A stretch of DNA of 11,717 nucleotides from Tardiphaga sp. (GTDB lineage Bacteria; Pseudomonadota; Alphaproteobacteria; Rhizobiales; Xanthobacteraceae). Of this stretch, positions 6,207 to 11,717 are shown in pieces. The translations under genes and the position numbers were made by a program. The stretch's first letter is position 1. Each line of letters begins with the position of its first letter. The stretch spans positions 1-11,717 of the forward strand of contig JACMOT010000043.1 of the NCBI GenBank assembly GCA_014377915.1, in the 5' to 3' direction. Below the pieces are notes generated by a model. The model was not told the DNA's origin and ran no database searches. It saw only the letters and a list, made by a program, of their open reading frames with translations.

Positions 6207-7892
6207 ATGACCTATCCTGGCGAAAAATTCTACCCGAAAGGTCTGCGCTGGGATGCGCCGATCGCGCGCGGCACGCTGCCGGACCTGTTGTCGACGGCGG
6301 TGGCGAATTTTGGCGATCGCACCGCGATCGAATTCCGTGGTCGCCCGCTCAGCTTCAATGAGATCGAGGCGCGGGTCGGGGTGGCCGCCGCCGCATTCCT
6401 GCGCGCCGGTTACGGCCGTGGCGCCTCGATCGCGCTGTTTCTCGGCAATTCGCCGGACCATCCGATCAATTTCTTCGGCGCGCTGAAGGCAGGCGCCCGT
6501 CTCGTCCATCTCTCGCCACTCGATGGCGAGCGCGCGTTGTCGCACAAGCTCAGTGATTCCGGCGCCCGCATACTGGTGACCACTAATCTGGCATCGCTGA
6601 TGCCGATGGCGCTGAAATTTATCGACAAGGGCCTGCTCGACCGGTTGATCGTCTGCGACGATGATGATTGGGGCGCGGTCGGCAACCCGCATACGCCGCT
6701 CCCGGACCATCCGAAGATCGTCACTTTCAAACAATTCATCGCGGGTGTTTCCGTGCCGCCGCAGTGGCCGGCGATCTCGCCCGATGATGTCGCTCTGCTG
6801 CAATATACCGGCGGTACCACCGGCCTGCCGAAGGGCGCCATGCTGAGCCACGGTAATCTCACCTCGGCGGTCGAGATCTACACGCTGTGGGGAGCGGCTG
6901 CGCGGGCTGAACGCAACACCATCGAGCGTGTGATCTGCGTGCTGCCGCTGTTTCATATCTATGCGCTCACCGTGGTGCTGCTGAGCCGCCTCAGCGTCGG
7001 TGACGTGATCTCGCTGCACCAGCGGTTCGACGCCAATGCCGTGCTCGACGACATCGAGAACAAGCGCGCCACGGTGTTTCCCGGCGTGCCGACGATGTGG
7101 ATTGCGATCGCCAGCGATCCGACGCTGGAGACCCGTGACCTGTCTTCGCTGGTGTCGGCGGGATCGGGTGGCGCGCCGCTGCCGGTCGAGGTTGCTCGCC
7201 TGTTCGAGCGCAAGACCGGGTTGAAGCTGAAGAGCGGCTGGGGCATGACCGAAACCTGTTCGCCAGGTACCGCCCATCCCGCGATCGGGCCGGACAAGCC
7301 GGGCTCGATCGGACTGGCGATGCCCGGCATCGAAATGGACATCGTTTCGCTCAATGACCCAGCCAAGGTACTGGCCACCGGCGAGAGCGGCGAGATCCGC
7401 ATCAAGGGTCCGAATGTCACCAGGGGGTACTGGAACCGGGAGCAGGACAGCGCAGCGTCATTTGTCGGCGAGCATTTTCTCACCGGCGACATCGGCTACA
7501 TGGACCCGGATGGCTATTTCTTCATCGTCGACCGCAAGAAGGACATGATTATCTCCGGCGGCTTCAACGTCTATCCGCAGATGATCGAGCAGGCGATCTA
7601 CGAACATCCCGCGGTCCATGAAGTGATCGTGATCGGCGTCGCCGACGCCTATCGCGGCGAGGCGGCGAAAGCCTTCATCAAGCTGCGCGCTGGCGCGCAA
7701 CCATTCACGATTGACGATCTCCGCGAGTTTCTCACCGGCAAGCTTGGCAAACATGAATTGCCGGTCGCGATGGATTTCGTCGACGAATTGCCGCGCACCG
7801 CGGTCGGAAAATTATCGCGTCACGCCTTGCGTGATCTGCAATCCGCGCCAACTCTCCATCAACAACAAACTGCCACCGGAGGCCGCCCATGA
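6207..7892 (+). CDS. pimA: Dicarboxylate / fatty acid-CoA ligase PimA (AMP-forming)
   Basis: A 561-residue ANL-superfamily ligase that activates a carboxylic acid to its CoA thioester via an acyl-adenylate. Motifs in order are the ATP P-loop [11 protein letters not shown] (residues 200-210), GWGMTET (344-350), TGD with Asp428, the hinge DRKKD (442-446) followed by GGFNVYP, and the C-terminal catalytic lysine Lys535 in RTAVGK. All key residues are present. The ATG at 6207 was chosen. The frame is open back to 6144, but that would translate the repeat arm. The ribosome-binding site is weak (AGCAGG, 7 nt away) and lies just past the hairpin repeat. The stop overlaps the pimB start by 4 bp. R. 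palustris PimA is reported to act on C7-C14 dicarboxylates and fatty acids; that specificity is assumed here by synteny. Confidence 0.92.
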   Translation: MTYPGEKFYPKGLRWDAPIARGTLPDLLSTAVANFGDRTAIEFRGRPLSFNEIEARVGVAAAAFLRAGYGRGASIALFLGNSPDHPINFFGALKAGARLVHLSPLDGERALSHKLSDSGARILVTTNLASLMPMALKFIDKGLLDRLIVCDDDDWGAVGNPHTPLPDHPKIVTFKQFIAGVSVPPQWPAISPDDVALLQYTGGTTGLPKGAMLSHGNLTSAVEIYTLWGAAARAERNTIERVICVLPLFHIYALTVVLLSRLSVGDVISLHQRFDANAVLDDIENKRATVFPGVPTMWIAIASDPTLETRDLSSLVSAGSGGAPLPVEVARLFERKTGLKLKSGWGMTETCSPGTAHPAIGPDKPGSIGLAMPGIEMDIVSLNDPAKVLATGESGEIRIKGPNVTRGYWNREQDSAASFVGEHFLTGDIGYMDPDGYFFIVDRKKDMIISGGFNVYPQMIEQAIYEHPAVHEVIVIGVADAYRGEAAKAFIKLRAGAQPFTIDDLREFLTGKLGKHELPVAMDFVDELPRTAVGKLSRHALRDLQSAPTLHQQQTATGGRP

Positions 7893-9076
7893 CCGAAGCT
7901 GTTATCGTTTCCACCGCACGCACCCCAATCGGCAAGGCCTATCGCGGCGCGTTCAACGCCACCGAAGGCGCCACGCTGCTCGGCCATGCCATCGAGCATG
8001 CGGTCAAGCGCGCCGGCATCGATCCCCGCGAAGTCGAGGATGTCGTGATGGGGGCGGCCTTGCAGCAAGGCTCGACCGGCGGCAATATCGCCCGCAAGGC
8101 GCTGCTCCGCGCCGGGTTGCCCGTTACCGTCGGCGGCACCACCATCGACCGGCAGTGCGCTTCCGGCCTGCAGGCGATCGCGCTCGCCGCGCGTTCGGTG
8201 ATCTTTGACGGTGTCGAGATAGCGGTCGGCGGCGGCGGCGAGTCGATCTCGCTGGTGCAGAACGACCATGCCAACAAGTTTCACACCGTCGATCCCGAAC
8301 TGATGAAGATCAAGTCGGACGTCTACATGCCGATGCTCGACACCGCCGAGAATGTCGCCAAGCGCTATAACATCTCGCGGGAGCGGCAGGATGAATACTC
8401 GCTGGAGAGCCAGCGCCGCACCGCGGCGGCGCAGCAGGGCGGCAAGTTCAACGACGAGATCGCCGCCATCACCACCAAGATGGGTGTGACCGACAAGGCC
8501 ACCGGCGAGGTCACCTTCAGGGAGATCACGCTGTCGAAGGACGAAGGCCCGCGGCCGGAAACCTCCGCCGAAGGCCTTGCCAGCCTCAAGGCGGTGCGTG
8601 GCGAGGGTTTCAGCATCACCGCCGGCAACGCCTCGCAGCTCTCCGACGGTGCCTCCGCCACGGTGATCATGAGCGACAAGCTCGCCGCCCAGAAGGGCCT
8701 GACCCCGCTCGGCATCTTCCGCGGCTTTGTCTCGGCCGGCTGCGAGCCGGACGAGATGGGGATCGGTCCGGTGTTCGCGGTGCCGCGGCTGCTGAAGCGC
8801 CACGGTCTCAAAATTGAGGACATCGATCTCTGGGAGCTCAATGAGGCCTTTGCCGTGCAGGTGCTGTATTGCCGCGACAAGCTCGGCATCGATCCCGACA
8901 AGATCAACGTCAATGGCGGCGCGATTTCGGTCGGCCATCCCTATGGCATGTCGGGTGCGCGCCTGACCGGCCATGCGCTGATCGAAGGTCGTCGCCGCAA
9001 GGCGAAATACGCGGTCGTCACCATGTGTGTTGGTGGCGGCATGGGCTCCGCCGGACTATTTGAGATCGTGCATTAA
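7889..9076 (+). CDS. pimB: Acetyl-CoA acyltransferase (thiolase) PimB
   Basis: A 395-residue thiolase, the normal length, that cleaves 3-ketoacyl-CoA with CoA to release acetyl-CoA and a shortened acyl-CoA, the last step of the cycle. The nucleophile is Cys90 in [10 protein letters not shown]. His350 lies in [10 protein letters not shown] and the acid/base Cys380 in CVGGGMG. The NEAFAVQ motif is also present. The start ATG overlaps the pimA stop (ATGA, 7889-7892), with GGAGG 6 nt upstream, so translation is coupled to PimA. It is a degradative (thiolase I-like) rather than clearly biosynthetic enzyme by context; the sequence alone does not separate the two. Confidence 0.94.
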   Translation: MTEAVIVSTARTPIGKAYRGAFNATEGATLLGHAIEHAVKRAGIDPREVEDVVMGAALQQGSTGGNIARKALLRAGLPVTVGGTTIDRQCASGLQAIALAARSVIFDGVEIAVGGGGESISLVQNDHANKFHTVDPELMKIKSDVYMPMLDTAENVAKRYNISRERQDEYSLESQRRTAAAQQGGKFNDEIAAITTKMGVTDKATGEVTFREITLSKDEGPRPETSAEGLASLKAVRGEGFSITAGNASQLSDGASATVIMSDKLAAQKGLTPLGIFRGFVSAGCEPDEMGIGPVFAVPRLLKRHGLKIEDIDLWELNEAFAVQVLYCRDKLGIDPDKINVNGGAISVGHPYGMSGARLTGHALIEGRRRKAKYAVVTMCVGGGMGSAGLFEIVH

Positions 9077-9079
9077 GCC

Positions 9080-9199
9080 TGTCGTCCCGGGGCGTGAGGG
9101 CGCGGCCCGAGCGAGCCCGCGACCTCGAGATGTTCAATCATTTCGAGGCTCCGGGCCTGCGCCAGCCAGCTTCGCTGTCTGTCGCATCCCGGAACGACA
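9080..9199. repeat. Palindromic repeat element between pimB and pimC
   Basis: An approximately 120-bp non-coding element starting 4 bp after the pimB stop. Its ends TGTCGTCCCGGG (9080-9091) and CCCGGAACGACA (9188-9199) are inverted copies with one mismatch. Inside, the segment CCTCGAGATGTT matches the element at 10433-10575. It fills most of the 160-bp gap 9077-9236 and leaves about 37 bp for the pimC leader. It resembles a MITE/REP-type element without coding capacity. Confidence 0.8.
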
Positions 9200-9225
9200 A
9201 CAAGACATCATTTGATTTCGCTCAC

Positions 9226-9231
9226 AGGAGG
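9226..9231 (+). promoter_or_regulatory. Strong ribosome-binding site of pimC
   Basis: AGGAGG, 5 nt before the ATG at 9237. It gives pimC independent initiation despite the repeat-filled gap upstream. Confidence 0.8.
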
Positions 9232-9236
9232 ATTCG

Positions 9237-10427
9237 ATGGATCTCAACTTCAGCAACGAAGAAATCGCGTTTCGCGACGAAGTGCGGGCGTTCTTCCGGG
9301 ACAACGTGCCGGCATCGACGCGCAAGCAGATGCAGGAAGGCCGTCACATCGGCAAGGACGAGATGGTGGCGTGGTGGCGCATTCTCAATGACAAGGGCTG
9401 GGGCGTTTCGCACTGGCCGAAAGAATATGGCGGAACCGGCTGGTCATCCGTGCAGCATTATATCTTCAACGAGGAATTGCAGCTCGCCCCCGCGCCGGCG
9501 CCGCTGGCTTTCGGCGTCAGCATGGTCGGCCCGGTGATCTATACGTTCGGCAGCGAGGCGCAGAAGAAGCGCTTCCTGCCGCGCATTGCCAGCGTCGAGG
9601 ATTTCTGGTGCCAGGGCTTCTCCGAACCCGGTTCCGGTTCGGATCTGGCCTCACTGAAGACCAAGGCCGAACGCAAGGGCGACAAGTGGATCATCAACGG
9701 CCAGAAGACCTGGACCACGCTGGCCCAATATGCCGACTGGATCTTCTGCCTGTGCCGCACCGACCCCGCCGCCAAGAAGCAGTCCGGCATTTCCTTCATT
9801 CTGGTCGACATGAAGAGTCCGGGCATCACCGTGCGCCCGATCGTCACCATCGATGGCGGCCGCGAAGTCAACGAAGTGTTTTTCGATGATGTCGAGGTAC
9901 CCTACGAGAATCTCGTCGGCGAGGAGAACAAGGGTTGGGACTACGCCAAGTTCCTGCTCGGCAACGAGCGCACCGGGATCGCCCGCGTCGGCGTTTCCAA
10001 GGAGCGGATTCGTCGCATCAAGGAACTCGCTGGCAAGGTCGAGTCGAACGGCAAGCCTGTCATGGAAGACCAGAAATTCCGCGAGAAGCTGGCGATGGTC
10101 GAGATCGAGCTGAAGGCGCTCGAACTGACCCAGCTCCGTGTCGTCGCCGACGAAGGCAAGCACGGCAAGGGCAAGCCCAATCCGGCGTCGTCGGTGCTGA
10201 AGATCAAGGGCTCGGAAATCCAGCAGGCGACCACCGAGTTGCTGATGGAAGTGATCGGCCCGTTCGCCGCGCCCTATGACGAGCATGGCGACGACGGCAG
10301 CAACGAGGCGATGGAGTGGACCGCGCAGATCGCGCCGAGCTACTTCAACAACCGTAAGGTCTCGATCTACGGCGGCTCCAACGAGATCCAGCGCAACATC
10401 ATCACCAAGGCCGTGCTGGGGCTGTAA
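9237..10427 (+). CDS. pimC: Acyl-CoA dehydrogenase subunit PimC (large subunit)
   Basis: A 396-residue acyl-CoA dehydrogenase-fold flavoprotein subunit, proposed to introduce the 2,3 double bond into (di)carboxyl-CoA. Features are MDLNFSNEEIAFRDEVR at the start, the substrate/FAD motif FSEPGSGSD (residues 128-136), the KTWTT segment, and C-terminal YGGSNEIQRNI (378 onward). The usual catalytic Glu of medium-chain enzymes (YEG) is Gly379 here. A candidate base is Glu244 in LGNERTGIA, the place used in two-gene dehydrogenases of the FadE26 kind (family knowledge). The FAD-contact R-x-Q-F-G motif is not visible in this chain but is present in PimD. It probably works as a PimC-PimD heteromer. Gap to pimD: 194 bp. 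Confidence 0.92.
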   Translation: MDLNFSNEEIAFRDEVRAFFRDNVPASTRKQMQEGRHIGKDEMVAWWRILNDKGWGVSHWPKEYGGTGWSSVQHYIFNEELQLAPAPAPLAFGVSMVGPVIYTFGSEAQKKRFLPRIASVEDFWCQGFSEPGSGSDLASLKTKAERKGDKWIINGQKTWTTLAQYADWIFCLCRTDPAAKKQSGISFILVDMKSPGITVRPIVTIDGGREVNEVFFDDVEVPYENLVGEENKGWDYAKFLLGNERTGIARVGVSKERIRRIKELAGKVESNGKPVMEDQKFREKLAMVEIELKALELTQLRVVADEGKHGKGKPNPASSVLKIKGSEIQQATTELLMEVIGPFAAPYDEHGDDGSNEAMEWTAQIAPSYFNNRKVSIYGGSNEIQRNIITKAVLGL

Positions 10428-10432
10428 TTCTC

Positions 10433-10575
10433 TGTCGTTCCGGGGCGCGAGAGCGAAGCTCGAGCGAACCCGGAACCTCGAGATGTTTATCGTCCCATCT
10501 CGGGATTCCCAGCCACTCCAATCGGAGTGGCTGGGGTTCGCGGTTTGCTGGCGTCGGCCGCGCCCCGGAATGACA
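10433..10575. repeat. Palindromic repeat element between pimC and pimD
   Basis: A 143-bp element beginning 6 bp after the pimC stop. The terminal inverted repeats at 10433-10449 and 10559-10575 are 17 nt with one mismatch (TGTCGTTCCGGGGCGCG and its complement). Second-order arms GGAACCTCGAGATG (10472-10485) and CATCTCGGGATTCC (10496-10509) pair at 12 of 14 positions. A perfect 12-bp stem CCCAGCCACTCC / GGAGTGGCTGGG (10508-10519 / 10524-10535) with AATC loop sits inside. It is the same family as 9080-9199, which lacks the 12-bp stem. It fills most of the 194-bp pimC-pimD gap (10428-10621). Confidence 0.85.
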
Positions 10576-10621
10576 AAAAGACCCGCATGCGCATCGCTTT
10601 TTGACCTGAGGAAACGGAACA

Positions 10622-11717
10622 ATGGATTTTGATCTCTCGGAGGAGCAGCGTCTTCTCAAGGATAGCGTCGACGGCCTGCTGAAGGCGTCTTACGATTTCG
10701 ACAGCCGCAAGAAGTACCGCGCAGAAAAGGGCGGCTGGAGCAAATCGGTGTGGAGCAAGCTCGCGGAGCAGGGCCTGCTCGGCCTTCCGTTCACCGAGGA
10801 GGACGGCGGATTCGGCGCCGGCGCCGTGGAAACCATGATCGTGATGGAATCCCTCGGCAAGGCGCTGGTGGTCGAGCCGTATCTCGCCACGGTGATTCTT
10901 GGCGGTGGGTTCCTGCGCCGCGGCGGTTCGGCGGCTCAGAAGCAGGCCTACATCCCGTCGATCATTGACGGCTCGAAGACCCTGGCCTTCGCACAACTGG
11001 AAAAGAACTCGCGCTACGACCTTGGCGACGTCACCACGTCGGCGAGGAAGACCGCGAATGGCTGGACCATCGATGGTGAGAAGTTCGTGGTATTGAACGG
11101 CGAGAATGCCGACACTTTGATTGTCACGGCGCGTACCGCGGGAGCCCAGCGCGACCGCGACGGCGTCGGCGTGTTCCTGGTGCCAGCCACTGCCAAGGGC
11201 GTCAGCGTCAAGGGCTATCCGACCCAGGACGGCCTGCATGCCGCCAACATCACCTTCACGTCGGTGGAGGTCGGCGCGGATGCGGCGATCGGCGATCCCG
11301 CCAACGGCCTGCCGCTGGTCGAAACCGTGGTCGACGCCGCCCGCACCGCGCTGTGCGCCGAGGCCGTCGGCGAGATGAATGAGTCGCTGCGTTCCACCGT
11401 CGAATATCTCAAGACCCGCACCCAGTTCGGCGTCGCCATCGGCACGTTCCAGGTGCTGCAGCATCGCGCCGCCGATATGTTCGTGGCGGTGGAGCAGGCG
11501 AGGTCGATGGCGATGTTCGCGACCATGGCAAGCGACTTCGACGACGCCAAGGAGCGCGCCACGGCGGTGTCGGCGGCCAAGGTGCAGATCGGCAAATCGC
11601 TGAAGTTCGTCGGCGAGCAGTCGATCCAGCTGCATGGCGGCGTCGGCATGACCATGGAGTACAAGATCGGCCACTACTTCAAGCGGCTGACCATGATCGA
11701 GAACACGTTTGGCGATA
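10622..11717 (+). CDS. pimD: Acyl-CoA dehydrogenase subunit PimD (small subunit, partial)
   Basis: The first 365 codons of an acyl-CoA dehydrogenase-family protein; the window ends near its C-terminus (family length about 380). It begins MDFDLSEEQRLLKDSVDGLL. Motifs include the FAD-contact segment TRTQFG-IG-FQ (Arg266, Gln268, Phe269, Gly270), HRAADM, and LHGGVGMTMEY (337 onward). The residue aligned to PimC Glu244 is Ala240 (DAARTALC), so this chain probably lacks its own catalytic base and supplies FAD binding to a PimC-PimD complex (inference). The ribosome-binding site GAGG lies about 10 nt upstream of the ATG, somewhat far. In R. palustris pimE follows; it would lie beyond the right edge. 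Confidence 0.92.
   Translation, partial: MDFDLSEEQRLLKDSVDGLLKASYDFDSRKKYRAEKGGWSKSVWSKLAEQGLLGLPFTEEDGGFGAGAVETMIVMESLGKALVVEPYLATVILGGGFLRRGGSAAQKQAYIPSIIDGSKTLAFAQLEKNSRYDLGDVTTSARKTANGWTIDGEKFVVLNGENADTLIVTARTAGAQRDRDGVGVFLVPATAKGVSVKGYPTQDGLHAANITFTSVEVGADAAIGDPANGLPLVETVVDAARTALCAEAVGEMNESLRSTVEYLKTRTQFGVAIGTFQVLQHRAADMFVAVEQARSMAMFATMASDFDDAKERATAVSAAKVQIGKSLKFVGEQSIQLHGGVGMTMEYKIGHYFKRLTMIENTFGD

Noticed and set aside
6019..6210. Short frame of 63 codons in the pimF-pimA gap
   Set aside because: Most of it is translated repeat sequence (SPRRRGPI and PAFAGT peptides), and it has no convincing ribosome-binding site.
6012..7277. A 421-codon open frame antisense to pimA and the upstream repeat
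   Set aside because: It reads through the palindromic repeat (giving a VPAKAGT-like peptide typical of such repeats) and through the antisense of the ligase domain. It is Arg/His/Gln-rich with no family features.
10508..10535. Intrinsic terminator after pimC
   Set aside because: The 12-bp stem is strong, but no T-run follows, pimD of the same operon lies downstream, and the stem belongs to a repeat element.
9080..10575. CRISPR array or insertion sequence
   Set aside because: The two related elements are 1.3 kb apart with a coding gene between them. There are no regular short repeats with unique spacers, and no transposase gene is present.

Overview
The window looks like a chromosomal piece of an alphaproteobacterium close to Bradyrhizobium / Rhodopseudomonas (Nitrobacteraceae). 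This rests on the high GC content, the strong GC bias at third codon positions, the pim gene order known from Rhodopseudomonas palustris, and non-coding palindromic repeats of a kind common in that family. No database search was possible, so the genus is an inference.

Layout. Bases 1-2873 carry, on the minus strand, four genes of a branched-chain-amino-acid-type (HAAT/Liv) ABC importer in transcription order livG, livF, livH, livM. The livM gene runs off the left edge, and no substrate-binding protein is in view. Bases 2934-3812, also minus, encode an IclR-family regulator 60 bp upstream of livG. Bases 3813-3930 are a divergent control region with a perfect 17-bp palindrome and a separate 15-bp imperfect direct repeat. 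From 3931 to the right edge the plus strand carries pimF, pimA, pimB, pimC and pimD, with pimD cut by the window end.

Function. The pim genes encode a complete beta-oxidation set: acyl-CoA ligase (PimA), a two-subunit acyl-CoA dehydrogenase (PimC + PimD), a fused enoyl-CoA hydratase / 3-hydroxyacyl-CoA dehydrogenase (PimF) and a thiolase (PimB). In R. palustris the pimFABCDE operon serves degradation of medium- and long-chain dicarboxylic acids and fatty acids, and of pimelyl-CoA from anaerobic benzoate breakdown. Having the importer and an IclR regulator back-to-back with the operon suggests an uptake-plus-catabolism unit for dicarboxylates or similar acids, switched by the IclR protein.

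Unusual points. Three of the four junctions inside the pim operon (F-A, B-C, C-D) hold 160-194 bp gaps. Each is largely filled by a palindromic repeat element, while A and B overlap by 4 bp. PimC and PimD appear to split the acyl-CoA dehydrogenase active site between them. I see no RNA gene, CRISPR array, transposase, prophage or clearly new system; this is mainly a conserved catabolic locus with interesting regulatory and repeat architecture.
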